Assembly: GCA_002305795.1 (NCBI GenBank)
Contig: DBRF01000013.1
Span: forward strand, 1-33,024
Source: Ruminococcaceae bacterium UBA1375
Lineage (GTDB): Bacteria > Bacillota > Clostridia > Oscillospirales > Ruminococcaceae
Direction of reading: 5' to 3'
DNA length: 33,024 bases
This document shows, one piece after another, positions 7,983 through 15,703 of this stretch. The notes beneath the pieces are model-generated. The model had not been told where the DNA came from, ran no database searches, and saw only the letters and a list, made by a program, of their open reading frames with translations. Numbering within the stretch: the stretch's first letter is position 1; each line of letters opens with the position of its first letter. The position numbers were made by a program, and so were the translations under genes.

Positions 7983-8933
7983 ATGGAAAATCTCATCTAC
8001 TCCCTCAACGCCACCATCCCCATTTTTCTGGTGATGGTGCTGGGGTATCTCTTTTATAAAGGGAAGCTGCTCAACGACAACTTTGTCTCCGTTGCCAATA
8101 AGTTCGTCTTTCAGGTGGCTCTGCCGGTGATGCTGTTTTGTGATCTGCGCACCATGGATTTGGAGGAAAACTTCTCCTGGCCCTTTGTGGGCTTCTGCTT
8201 TGTGGTCACCTTTTTGATGTTCGCCTTGACCTGGATCGGGGCGGAGCTGGCCTTCCAGGACAAACAGATGGTGGGCAGCTTCGTTCAGGGCGCCTGCCGG
8301 GGAAGCGCTGCCATTCTGGGTATTGCCTTTGTGGTGAATATGTTCGGCAGCGCCGGCATGACTCCCTTGATGATTTTTGCCGCCGTGCCGCTGTTCAACG
8401 TCTTTTCGGTGGCGGCCCTGTGCATCCACGGCCGGGACACCGGCCAAAGCAAGGGAGCCCAGCTTCGGAAAACCCTGCTGAACATCCTGAAAAACCCCAT
8501 CATTATCAGCATCCTCATCGGGCTGGTGTTTGCTTTTTTCCGGATTCCCCTGCCGGAGATTGTGGACTCCACCTTAAACCTGGTGGGGGCCATCTCCACC
8601 CCTCTGGCCTTGATTGCCATAGGGGCGGGGTTTTCCTTTGCCGGGGCGAAAAAGGTATGGAAGCCGGCTCTGGCGGCGGTGTTCATCAAGCTCATCGCCC
8701 TGCCCGGGGTGTTTCTGCCCATTGCCGCCTGGATGGGTTTCCGCAACCAGGAGATGATCGCCGTGCTGATTATGCTGGGCAGCCCCACCACCCCCACCAG
8801 TTACATCATGGCCAAGCAGATGGCGGGGGAAGGGGACCTTTCCGGCAGCATTGTAGTGATTGCCACTCTGTGCAGCGCCGTCACCCTCACCGGCTGGATC
8901 TTTGTGCTGAAGAGCCTGGGGCTGCTGGGGTAA
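7983..8933 (+). CDS. AEC family (auxin efflux carrier-like) transporter
   Basis: The 316-residue integral membrane protein has about ten hydrophobic segments in two halves joined by a polar loop (about 145-160, GRDTGQSKGAQLRK). It has the N-terminal P-x-F-x-x-x-x-G pattern (IPIFLVMVLGYLFYKGK) and the C-terminal NQEMIAVLIMLGSPTTPTSYIMAKQ block typical of AEC proteins. The family carries organic anions such as malate in bacteria, but the substrate here is unknown. ATG 7983 is preceded by AAAGGA at 12 bases. The 74-base gap from the previous gene has no clear promoter, so it may be co-transcribed with nnr. Confidence 0.9.
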   Translation: MENLIYSLNATIPIFLVMVLGYLFYKGKLLNDNFVSVANKFVFQVALPVMLFCDLRTMDLEENFSWPFVGFCFVVTFLMFALTWIGAELAFQDKQMVGSFVQGACRGSAAILGIAFVVNMFGSAGMTPLMIFAAVPLFNVFSVAALCIHGRDTGQSKGAQLRKTLLNILKNPIIISILIGLVFAFFRIPLPEIVDSTLNLVGAISTPLALIAIGAGFSFAGAKKVWKPALAAVFIKLIALPGVFLPIAAWMGFRNQEMIAVLIMLGSPTTPTSYIMAKQMAGEGDLSGSIVVIATLCSAVTLTGWIFVLKSLGLLG

Positions 8934-8989
8934 TGGGGGTTCCTGGATCTGTTCTTTGGCGTGTGGCGGCGTTTTTTTCCGAAAAACCG

Positions 8990-9018
8990 TTGACAATTTT
9001 TCCGTTTTGTGTTACGAT
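8990..9018 (+). promoter_or_regulatory. rpsF-ssb-rpsR promoter
   Basis: A consensus TTGACA (8990-8995), a 17-base spacer and TACGAT (9013-9018) lie about 60 bases before rpsF. This is one of the strongest -35 boxes in the window and fits a ribosomal protein operon. Confidence 0.75.
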
Positions 9019-9025
9019 ACCAGAG

Positions 9026-9062
9026 TTATCCTTGCTCTGCTCTTGGAAGCAGGGCCGTAGTC
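9026..9062 (+). promoter_or_regulatory. Candidate S6:S18 autoregulatory leader hairpin
   Basis: Between the rpsF promoter and its ribosome-binding site, GCTCTGCT (9034-9041) pairs with AGCAGGGC (9048-9055) over 8 bp including one G-U pair, with a 6-base loop. A CCG trinucleotide (9055-9057) follows the stem. A hairpin with a conserved CCG is the known S6:S18-binding motif in rpsF leaders, which lets the S6-S18 complex repress its own operon. The match is by eye only. Confidence 0.45.
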
Positions 9063-9079
9063 CAAAAGGAGGTGCTATC

Positions 9080-9376
9080 ATGGCAAAACTGGAACAAAGC
9101 TATGAATCCATCATCATTGTAAGTACAAAGGTAGGAGAAGAAGGAACCAAGGCTCTGGTGGAAAAATTCACCAAGCTGATCACCGATCACTCCAAGGCGG
9201 ATTCCGTCACCGTGGACGAGTGGGGCAAGCGCCGTCTGGCCTATCCCATCAATTACGAACACGAAGGCTACTATGTGAAGTTTGACTTCACTTCCACCCC
9301 GGATTTCCCCGCAGAGCTGGACCGTATTTACAAGATCACCGAAGGTGTGATCCGGTCCTTGATCGTGGCGCTGTAA
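9080..9376 (+). CDS. rpsF: 30S ribosomal protein S6
   Basis: The 98-residue product matches bacterial S6 in length. It shows the N-terminal YESIIIVSTK strand, the central WGKRRLAYPINYEHEGYYV block and the C-terminal helix-strand ending in RSLIV. S6 binds 16S rRNA as a heterodimer with S18, which is encoded two genes downstream. ATG 9080 has AAAGGAGGTG at ideal spacing. It is the first gene of the conserved rpsF-ssb-rpsR operon. Confidence 0.97.
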   Translation: MAKLEQSYESIIIVSTKVGEEGTKALVEKFTKLITDHSKADSVTVDEWGKRRLAYPINYEHEGYYVKFDFTSTPDFPAELDRIYKITEGVIRSLIVAL

Positions 9377-9398
9377 GAGAAAAAGGAGTGACGAGGAT

Positions 9399-9866
9399 AT
9401 GCTGAATCGGATCATCTTGATGGGCCGCCTGGCTGCCGATCCGGAACTGCGCACCACCCCCAACGGAGTCAGTGTGGTGTCATTTCGCATTGGCGTCACC
9501 CGGGATTACAATCGGGACCAAACCGATTGGATCAACATTGTCGCCTGGAGACAGACGGCGGAATTTGTAAGCAAGTACTTCTTCAAGGGCAGCATGATTG
9601 CTTTGGAGGGTTCCCTCCAGAGCCGCCAATACCAGGACCGGGACGGCAACAACCGTACCGCCTACGAAGTCCAGGCGGATCGGGTTTGGTTTGCCGAGAG
9701 TAAGGGCGCTTCTTCCCATCAGGGAGAAAGCCGCTTTGCCCCCCCGACGGAACATCCCGCCGCCGCAGGGCCTGACCCGGCCAAAACCGCCAACACCTCG
9801 TTCTCGGTGGGCGATTTGGAAGATTATGAAGACCTGGGCGGCTCCGATGCCGAACTGCCCTTCTGA
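9399..9866 (+). CDS. ssb: Single-stranded DNA-binding protein
   Basis: The 155-residue SSB has the N-terminal MLNRIILMGRLAADPELR start, an OB fold over about residues 1-105 (WINIVAWRQTAEFV and GSLQSRQYQDRDG visible), and a flexible Pro/Ala-rich linker. It ends in an acidic tip, DAELPF, which is the docking site for SSB partner proteins. The protein coats single-stranded DNA in replication and repair. It lies 22 bases after rpsF with a GGAG ribosome-binding site, inside the ribosomal operon as in most Firmicutes. Confidence 0.97.
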   Translation: MLNRIILMGRLAADPELRTTPNGVSVVSFRIGVTRDYNRDQTDWINIVAWRQTAEFVSKYFFKGSMIALEGSLQSRQYQDRDGNNRTAYEVQADRVWFAESKGASSHQGESRFAPPTEHPAAAGPDPAKTANTSFSVGDLEDYEDLGGSDAELPF

Positions 9867-9922
9867 TGCCCTGTCCGGCTGGTCCGGAACGGAGCCTTTA
9901 CCCTGGAAAGGAATGGTGAATT

Positions 9923-10159
9923 ATGGAAAGAACGAACAACCGCGGCAAACGCAGCCGCAGAAAAGTTTGCGCATTCTGCGTCGATAAAGTAGAAACCGTT
10001 GATTACAAGGACGTTGCAAAGCTGCGCCGCTACCTGTCTGAGCGGGGCAAAATCGTCCCCCGCCGGGTCACCGGCACCTGCGCCCGTCATCAGCGTCAGC
10101 TGACCGTGGCCATCAAGCGTGCCCGTCATCTGGCTCTGCTGCCCTACGTCAGCGACTAA
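9923..10159 (+). CDS. rpsR: 30S ribosomal protein S18
   Basis: The 78-residue basic protein shows the S18 pattern: RRKVCAFC, DYKDVAKLRRYLSERGKI, the GTCARHQRQLTVAIKRAR block and a C-terminal LLPYV. CAFC plus the later Cys resemble the zinc-binding (C+) form of S18. It pairs with S6 on the 30S platform. It is the last gene of the operon and is followed by a strong terminator. Confidence 0.97.
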   Translation: MERTNNRGKRSRRKVCAFCVDKVETVDYKDVAKLRRYLSERGKIVPRRVTGTCARHQRQLTVAIKRARHLALLPYVSD

Positions 10160-10196
10160 GCAGCAGAATTTGTAAACAAAATAAAGGATAACCAAG

Positions 10197-10233
10197 AAAG
10201 CACCTGCCAAAACAAAGGCTGGTGCTTTTTTCG
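10197..10233 (+). terminator. Intrinsic terminator of the rpsF-ssb-rpsR operon
   Basis: AAAGCACCTGCC pairs with GGCTGGTGCTTT across an 8-base loop, with one mismatch, and runs into TTTTTT (about 10225-10231). Confidence 0.85.
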
Positions 10234-10262
10234 TTGTATTTGACGGAAAATAGTGATATACT
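10234..10262 (+). promoter_or_regulatory. Promoter of the small Nif11-like gene
   Basis: TTGTAT (10234-10239), 17 bases and TATACT (10257-10262) lie 33 bases before the ATG at 10295. The promoter sits directly behind the rpsR terminator, so the small gene has its own transcript. Confidence 0.55.
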
Positions 10263-10294
10263 GAAATCAGTTCATTCAGGAAGGGGGAACCGCC

Positions 10295-10600
10295 ATGAAT
10301 TCCGCTATGGAAGAGATGGCCAAACGGGCCAGAACCGACGCTGCGTTCCGTCAGAAATTAATGGATACCCGCAGCCAAAAAGACCCTTTGGCGGCCTTCT
10401 GCCGCTGTGCCCAGGGGGAGGGGTACGGCCTCACCATCGGGGACATTGTTTCCGATGGGGAAGAGTACAGCTGCAATCAGCTCAAAAGCACCAACGGCGG
10501 CGGGGTCACCCCCTACGCCTATTTCGACGACCCTTACGAGATGTTTTTCGTGGAGCTGGAGTATTACCAAAAAAACCAACCGCCGGAAAAGAAGGAGTAA
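10295..10600 (+). CDS. Small Nif11-like protein with Gly-Gly-Gly motif
   Basis: The 101-residue protein is not firmly recognised. Residues 8-62 resemble a Nif11-type leader domain: helical, with a DAAFRQKLMDT-like segment and a GYGLTIGDI turn. Residues 65-70 read STNGGG, the position where Nif11-type leaders carry a double-glycine protease site. The 31-residue tail starts VTPYAYFDD and is aromatic and acidic (YEMFFVELEYY). Cys36, Cys38 and Cys60 lie in the leader-like part and the tail has none. The gene has its own promoter, GGAAGGGGG before the ATG, and a strong terminator. No modification enzyme or peptidase-transporter lies nearby. It could equally be a small non-secreted protein of unknown role. 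Confidence 0.65.
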   Translation: MNSAMEEMAKRARTDAAFRQKLMDTRSQKDPLAAFCRCAQGEGYGLTIGDIVSDGEEYSCNQLKSTNGGGVTPYAYFDDPYEMFFVELEYYQKNQPPEKKE

Positions 10601-10604
10601 AAAG

Positions 10605-10642
10605 AACCACGGTACCCGTTGCGCAGTACCGTGGTTTTCTCT
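10605..10642. terminator. Bidirectional intrinsic terminator
   Basis: A perfect 11-bp stem pairs AACCACGGTAC (10605-10615) with GTACCGTGGTT (10626-10636). T-rich flanks on both strands let it end the small plus-strand gene and the convergent yfcE gene. Confidence 0.85.
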
Positions 10643-10654
10643 TTGCCGCTGAAT

Positions 10655-11200
10655 TTACTTCATTTCATATTCCATCCGAATCTCTCCGGAAAGATCCTTC
10701 CAGAGAAACCTGTTTTCTTCCAGGGTCATGTAGCCGTGCCAGCTCTCCTCCTTGGGGATGGACACCGAGCCGGGGTTGAGGTAAACGTAATTTTCCTCCT
10801 CCACGCATTTGGGTACATGGGTGTGCCCGTGCAGCAGAATGTCCCCCGGATGCAGGGGCGGGAGGTTTTGCTGGTTGAAGTGGTGGCCGTGGGTGGCGAA
10901 AATCATCCGCTTTCCGCTGGCCAGCAGGCAATAGTCCGCCAGAATGGGGAAGGGAAGCACCATCTGGTCCACCTCGGTATCGCAGTTGCCCCGGACCGAG
11001 AGGATGCTGTTTTGCAGGGGGCTGAGCATGGCAATCACCGCCTTGGGGTCGTAGTCCCTGGGCAGGTCGTTGCGGGGGCCGTGGTAGAGGATATCCCCCA
11101 GCAGCAAAAGCCGGTCTGCCTGTTCCCGTTCAAAGGCCGCCAGCATCTGACGGCAGTAGTAAGCCGAACCGTGAATGTCCGACGCAATCATCCATTTCAT
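10655..11200 (-). CDS. yfcE: YfcE-type metallophosphodiesterase
   Basis: The 181-residue protein has the YfcE order of metal-binding motifs: SDIHGS (D and H near residues 7-9), LGDILYHGPRNDLP, RGNCDTEVDQ, THGHHF and LLHGHTHVP. A NPGSVSIPK block follows. E. coli YfcE is a phosphodiesterase active on artificial substrates, and its natural substrate is unknown. ATG 11200 was chosen over an upstream frame extension because it follows GGGTGAG and gives the family length. It is the last gene of the minus-strand cluster but has a promoter of its own. Confidence 0.9.
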   Translation of the reverse strand: MKWMIASDIHGSAYYCRQMLAAFEREQADRLLLLGDILYHGPRNDLPRDYDPKAVIAMLSPLQNSILSVRGNCDTEVDQMVLPFPILADYCLLASGKRMIFATHGHHFNQQNLPPLHPGDILLHGHTHVPKCVEEENYVYLNPGSVSIPKEESWHGYMTLEENRFLWKDLSGEIRMEYEMK

Positions 11201-11230
11201 TGCACTCACCCTTTCTGTTGCTTCCCCTTT

Positions 11231-11259
11231 AGGATACCACAGTTTGCGGAGGCTGTCCA
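11231..11259 (-). promoter_or_regulatory. Promoter of yfcE
   Basis: On the minus strand TGGACA (11259-11254), a 17-base spacer ending in TGG, and TATCCT (11236-11231) lie 30 bases before the yfcE ATG, in the 66-base gap after the kinase-like gene. Confidence 0.5.
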
Positions 11260-11266
11260 TTCCTTT

Positions 11267-11863
11267 TTACAGCAGCCCCTTTAACAGCTCCACGCAGCCG
11301 TCCAGCCCCAGCCGGGAGGAGTTGAGCACAATGTCGTAATTGTTCAAATCGTTCCAGCGCTTGGCGGTGTTGGCGTAGTAGTACTTGGCCCGCTTGGAGT
11401 CAAACCGCTTGCGCACGCTTTCCAGCTTGTTTTCCGGGATTTGGTAGTCCTCCATGATCCGCTGTTTTTTGTCCGCTTCCTCCGCCCGGATAAACACCTT
11501 CACCACGCCCTTGCGCTCTTTTAAGGCCTCAGACGCACAGTGACCCAAAAAAATGGCCCGGCTCTGGTTGGCCAAACGGCGGATTTCGTCCTGTTCGGCC
11601 ACATAGATGTGGCCCTCCCGGTTGAGCATATCGGATTTGTCGGCGTCTGCCCGGCTCATCATAAATAAGGTGTAGAGGAAGCTGTTGGATACCGATTCCT
11701 CATACTTTTGAATCTGTTCCACCGGCACATGGATGGACTGGGACACCGACTCTAAAATTTCCGCCCCGTAGCAGGGCAGCCCGGATTCCTGGGCCAGACG
11801 GCGGGCGATTTTGGTGCCGCCGCTGCCGTATTCCCGCTCGATGGTGAGATAATTGCACTTCAT
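11267..11863 (-). CDS. Cytidylate kinase-like family protein
   Basis: The 198-residue protein begins with TIEREYGSGGTKIARRLA, the P-loop-like start of the cytidylate kinase-like family (pfam type Cytidylate_kin2). It continues with IFLGHCASEAL, KVFIRAEEADKKQRI and the DSKRAKYYYANTAKRWNDLNNYDIVLNS tail motif, given here only by its landmarks KRAKYYY and YDIVLNSS. Members are widespread in clostridia and mostly uncharacterised. They are distinct from the essential Cmk. A nucleotide or small-molecule phosphotransfer role is inferred from the fold. It begins 20 bases after the ABC exporter gene, so it is probably the third gene of that operon. GAAGG before the ATG serves as ribosome-binding site. 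Confidence 0.85.
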   Translation of the reverse strand: MKCNYLTIEREYGSGGTKIARRLAQESGLPCYGAEILESVSQSIHVPVEQIQKYEESVSNSFLYTLFMMSRADADKSDMLNREGHIYVAEQDEIRRLANQSRAIFLGHCASEALKERKGVVKVFIRAEEADKKQRIMEDYQIPENKLESVRKRFDSKRAKYYYANTAKRWNDLNNYDIVLNSSRLGLDGCVELLKGLL

Positions 11864-11883
11864 AAAAAACCCTTCCTTCTCCT

Positions 11884-13728
11884 TTACGAAACCTGGGTGA
11901 ACTGGCTGTTGTACAGGTCGGCGTAGAAGCCTCCCTGGTCCAGCAGGGACTGGTGGGTGCCGCTTTCAATGACGTCCCCGTCTTTCAGCACCAGAATCAG
12001 GTCGGAGTTTTTAATGGTGGATAGGCGGTGGGCAATGACAAAGGAGGTGCGGTTTTCCATCAGTTGGTCCATGGCGCTCTGGATTTGCAGTTCGGTGCGG
12101 GTATCCACCGAGCTGGTGGCCTCGTCCAGAATCAGCATGGGCTTGTCGGCGATCATGGCCCGGGCAATGGTCATCTGCTGTTTCTGGCCCTGGGACAGGT
12201 TCACCGAATCGTTTAACACCGTGTCGTACCCGTGGGATAGGGTGCGGATAAAGTGGTCCAGCCCCACCGCCTTGCAGGCCGCCTTCATCTTTTCGTCGTC
12301 GGCGTTTTCGGTGCAGTAAATTAAGTTTTCCCGCACCGTACCCTCAAACAGCCAGGTGTCTTGCAGTACCATGCAGAACTGGGAGTGGACGTCCTCCCGC
12401 TTCAAATCCTTGGTGGAGACGCCGTCGATGCGGATGGCGCCGTCCTGGATTTCGTAGAACCGCATCAGCAGGTTCACCAGGGTGGTTTTGCCGGCGCCGG
12501 TGGGGCCTACAATGGCGATTTTCTGGCCGGGTTTGGCCTTTGCGGAAAAGTCGTGGATGATGGTTTTCCCGGTGCCGGGGTAGCCAAATTTCACATGGTC
12601 AAATTCCACATACCCCTGGACTTTGTCCAGACAAGCGGTTTTGCCGCTTTCGTCCTCCATCTCTTCCCCTTCCAAAAATTCAAACACCCGCTCTCCGGCG
12701 GCAGCGCCGGATTGCAACGACTGGATGGCCTGGGCGATTTGGGACAGGGGCTGGGTGAAGTAGCGCACATACATCATAAAGGCGACAATCACCTCAAAGC
12801 CGCACTGGCCGTTCATGGTCAGCACCGCCCCCACCACACAGACGGCCACATAGCCGAAGTTACCGATAAAGGTCATTAAGGGCTGCATCAAGCCGGACAG
12901 GCTTTGAGCCTTAAAGGCGCTGTCTTTCAGCTTCTGGTTGTAGTTGTCGAAGGCTTTTTTGGAGGCGGCTTCCCCGTTGTAGGCTTTCACTACGGTGTGG
13001 CCGGCGTAGATTTCCTCAATGTGGCCGTCCAGCTCCCCTAAGTGTTTCTGCTGCCGGGAGAAGTATTTCTGACTCCGGCCGGTAATCAGCCGCAGCAGCA
13101 CAAAGCCGATGAGGGTGGCGGCCACTGCCGTGAGGGTCAAAATCACGTTGGTGGCCAGCATCATAATCAAAGAACCCAAAAACAGGGTGATGGCACTTAC
13201 CATCATGCCGATGCTCTGGTTGAGGGACTGAGAGATCATATCCACATCGTTGGTGACCCGGGACAGAATATCCCCGTTGGAGGTGCGGCTGTAAAAGCTC
13301 ATGGGCAGCCGGTTGATTTTCCGGGAAATATCGCTGCGCATCTGCTTGGAGACGCCCTGGGCGATGGTGGACATGATGAAGTGCTGGGTAAAGCTGAGGA
13401 TGGCCCCCGCCAGATACAGCGCCGCTAAAAAGATGCCGATACGGAATACCGCATCCAGGTCGATGCCGGTAAAGAGGCCGTCGGTGATAATCCGGGTCAG
13501 CTTTGAGAGTTGGTCCGGCCCGACTAAGGTAAACACGGTACCCCCGGCGGCGCAGACGACGGCGATGAGGATGGGGATGAGGTACTTTTTGCAGTATCCC
13601 ATCAGCTTTTTCCAGGAGCCCACAAAATCCTTGGACTTTTCGCCGCCGCCTCGGCCCATGCCGTGGCCTCCCATCCCGCCGTGAGCCGGACGGGCAGTTT
13701 GGCGTTGGGTTGACTGTTCACTGCTCAT
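11884..13728 (-). CDS. ABC exporter half-transporter, catalytic-Glu subunit
   Basis: The 614-residue product has a Gly/His-rich N-terminal tail (GGMGGHGMGRGGG), a six-helix exporter membrane domain (about 45-340) and a C-terminal ATPase. The ATPase has Walker A GPTGAGKTT, signature LSQGQKQQ and Walker B LILDEATSSVD with an intact catalytic Glu. The signature is altered (SQ instead of SG). This is the pattern of the canonical-Glu partner in heterodimeric multidrug exporters such as TM287/288, BmrCD or YheHI. Its ATG overlaps the stop of the upstream ABC gene as TAATG, so the two are translationally coupled and very likely form a heterodimer. The substrate is unknown. Confidence 0.92.
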   Translation of the reverse strand: MSSEQSTQRQTARPAHGGMGGHGMGRGGGEKSKDFVGSWKKLMGYCKKYLIPILIAVVCAAGGTVFTLVGPDQLSKLTRIITDGLFTGIDLDAVFRIGIFLAALYLAGAILSFTQHFIMSTIAQGVSKQMRSDISRKINRLPMSFYSRTSNGDILSRVTNDVDMISQSLNQSIGMMVSAITLFLGSLIMMLATNVILTLTAVAATLIGFVLLRLITGRSQKYFSRQQKHLGELDGHIEEIYAGHTVVKAYNGEAASKKAFDNYNQKLKDSAFKAQSLSGLMQPLMTFIGNFGYVAVCVVGAVLTMNGQCGFEVIVAFMMYVRYFTQPLSQIAQAIQSLQSGAAAGERVFEFLEGEEMEDESGKTACLDKVQGYVEFDHVKFGYPGTGKTIIHDFSAKAKPGQKIAIVGPTGAGKTTLVNLLMRFYEIQDGAIRIDGVSTKDLKREDVHSQFCMVLQDTWLFEGTVRENLIYCTENADDEKMKAACKAVGLDHFIRTLSHGYDTVLNDSVNLSQGQKQQMTIARAMIADKPMLILDEATSSVDTRTELQIQSAMDQLMENRTSFVIAHRLSTIKNSDLILVLKDGDVIESGTHQSLLDQGGFYADLYNSQFTQVS

Positions 13729-15482
13729 TAGGCCAATTCCTCCTTGGAAAGCTGGGACAGGGCAATCTGCTGATACACGGGGCAGCTGGCCATCAGCTGG
13801 TCATGCTTGCCCATACCGGCGATTTTCCCCTCCTCCAGCACAATGATTTTGTCCGCATCCCGGATGGTGCCAATCCGCTGGGCCACAATAATTCGGGTGG
13901 AATCTCCACATTCCTTTTGCAGGGTTTCCCGTAAGGTGCGGTCGGTTTTATAGTCCAATGCGGAGAAGGAGTCATCGAAGATGAAGATTTCCGGCTGGCG
14001 GCAAACTGCACGGGCGATGGACAGCCGCTGTTTCTGGCCACCGGACAGGTTGGAGCCACCCTGGGCAATGTAGCCGTCATATTTCTCCGGCATTTTCAGC
14101 ACGAACTCCTCCGCCTGGGCGGTGCGGACAGCCTGGGCCACCTCTTCCTCCGAACTGGGTTTGCCGTTGTCCCCGTAGGCCACGTTGCTGGCCACGGTGC
14201 CGGAAAACAGGATGGATTTCTGGGACACATACCCGATTTTATCCCGCAAAGCGTGCTGGTTGTACTCCCGCACATCCACTCCGTCCACCAGAACCTGGCC
14301 CTGGGTGGCGTCGTAGAACCGGGGAATCAGATTGATGACGGTGCTTTTCCCGCAGCCGGTGGCGCCGATAAGGGCCACCGTTTCCCCCTGGTGGGCGGTG
14401 AAGGTGATGTTTTGCAGCACATCTCCGTCGGCGTCGGGGTAGCGGAAGGAGACGTTGCGAAACTCGATTTCCCCCTTCATTCCCGGCTTGGACTGGGTGA
14501 CGCTGCCGTCCTGGATGGAGGAGTGGGTATTCAGCACCTCCAAAATCCGCTTGGCGGCCACCGAGGCACGGGGCAGGATGATGAAGATCATCACCAGCAT
14601 CATAAAGGCCATGACCACCTGCATGGCGTACTGGGAAAAGACAATCATGTCGGAAAAGATGGGCAGTTTGTCCGTCATCTGGGCATTTTCCACCAGATAA
14701 GCCCCAATCCAGTACACCGCCAGGGTCAATCCGCTCATTACCATTTGGATGCTGGGCATCAAAAAGGCCATGGTGCGGTTGGCAAACAGCTGGGTTTTGG
14801 TGAGGCGCTGGTTGGCGTCCTCAAATTTGTCTTCCTGGTATCCTTCTGCGTTGTATGCCCGGATGACGTTTAAGCCGGTGAGGTTTTCCCGGGTGACCCG
14901 GTTGATGTCGTCGGTGAGCTTTTGCAGCTGGCGGAACTTGGGCATGGCCACAATGATACATACTACTACAATCAGCAGCAGCACCGCCACCGCCACGCCG
15001 GTGGACATGGTCCACTGCCAGCTTTTCCCGGCGATTTTGAAGATGGCCCACACCGCCATAATAGGGGCTTTCAGCAATACCTGCAAGCCCATGACAATCA
15101 GCATCTGGACCTGCATCACGTCATTGGTGGAGCGGGTAATCAGGCTGGCGGTAGAGAACTTCCCGATTTCCGCCATAGAGAAGGACTGTACCTGATCAAA
15201 CAGCTTTTCCCGCAGGGTAGCGGCAAAGTTGGCGGCAATCCTGGCAGCGCAGACGGCGACCACAATGGAAGCGGCAAAGCTCCCCAGAGCGCAGGCCAGC
15301 ATCTTGCCCCCGGCGATGAGGATGTCGCTCATGGCGCTGCCTTCGGTTTGCACCAGGGTGGTGATTTCAGACATGTAGTCCGGCATGGTCAAATCCAGCC
15401 AGACTTGGGCCACAATAAACCCCAGCGCCAGAACAGCCAATCCCCAATCCCCTTTGGTCAGGTATTTCAGCAGTTTCAGCAT
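13728..15482 (-). CDS. ABC exporter half-transporter, degenerate-site subunit
   Basis: The 584-residue product starts MLKLLKYLTKGDWG. It has a six-helix membrane domain (about 15-310) and an ATPase with Walker A GATGCGKST, a normal LSGGQKQR signature and Walker B IFIFDDSFSALD. In Walker B the usual catalytic Glu is Asp, which marks the non-catalytic nucleotide site of heterodimeric exporters. ATG 15482 follows AAAGGAG. An upstream in-frame TTG at 15521 lies only two bases after an AGGAGG, too close to be used. It is the first gene of the ABC-ABC-kinase-like operon. No regulator gene is adjacent. Confidence 0.92.
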   Translation of the reverse strand: MLKLLKYLTKGDWGLAVLALGFIVAQVWLDLTMPDYMSEITTLVQTEGSAMSDILIAGGKMLACALGSFAASIVVAVCAARIAANFAATLREKLFDQVQSFSMAEIGKFSTASLITRSTNDVMQVQMLIVMGLQVLLKAPIMAVWAIFKIAGKSWQWTMSTGVAVAVLLLIVVVCIIVAMPKFRQLQKLTDDINRVTRENLTGLNVIRAYNAEGYQEDKFEDANQRLTKTQLFANRTMAFLMPSIQMVMSGLTLAVYWIGAYLVENAQMTDKLPIFSDMIVFSQYAMQVVMAFMMLVMIFIILPRASVAAKRILEVLNTHSSIQDGSVTQSKPGMKGEIEFRNVSFRYPDADGDVLQNITFTAHQGETVALIGATGCGKSTVINLIPRFYDATQGQVLVDGVDVREYNQHALRDKIGYVSQKSILFSGTVASNVAYGDNGKPSSEEEVAQAVRTAQAEEFVLKMPEKYDGYIAQGGSNLSGGQKQRLSIARAVCRQPEIFIFDDSFSALDYKTDRTLRETLQKECGDSTRIIVAQRIGTIRDADKIIVLEEGKIAGMGKHDQLMASCPVYQQIALSQLSKEELA

Positions 15483-15552
15483 GAATGGTTTTGCTCCTTT
15501 CTGGATACGGCAGAAGGGCAAATTCCTCCTGCCATGTTATGGAATAAAAAAA

Positions 15553-15561
15553 ATTATAGCA
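15553..15561 (-). promoter_or_regulatory. Extended -10 promoter for the ABC exporter operon
   Basis: On the minus strand TGC followed by a perfect TATAAT (15558-15553) lies about 70 bases before the first ABC gene. No good -35 is present at 16-18 bases. The rest of the gap 15560-15703 is AT-rich and shows nothing else I can name. Confidence 0.55.
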
Positions 15562-15703
15562 CGGCAGGCGACAGGTGTTGGTTAATTTTTTGAAAAAATT
15601 TCAGGGTTTCTTTTTGGCGAATTTGTCAGGGATTGCCGGGATTTGGAGAAAATTGTTTGGACTTCTCTTCTTTTTCCTGATTTTGAGAAAATTTCCCACC
15701 AGA

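Noticed and set aside
10240..10262. TTGACG plus TATACT as promoter of the small Nif11-like gene
   Set aside because: The spacer is only 11 bases; the overlapping TTGTAT gives a normal 17-base spacer.
15483..15521. TTG 15521 as start of the first ABC gene, next to a strong AGGAGG
   Set aside because: The spacing is only about two bases. The extra N-terminus is not typical, and ATG 15482 follows AAAGGAG and gives the usual MLKLLKYL start.
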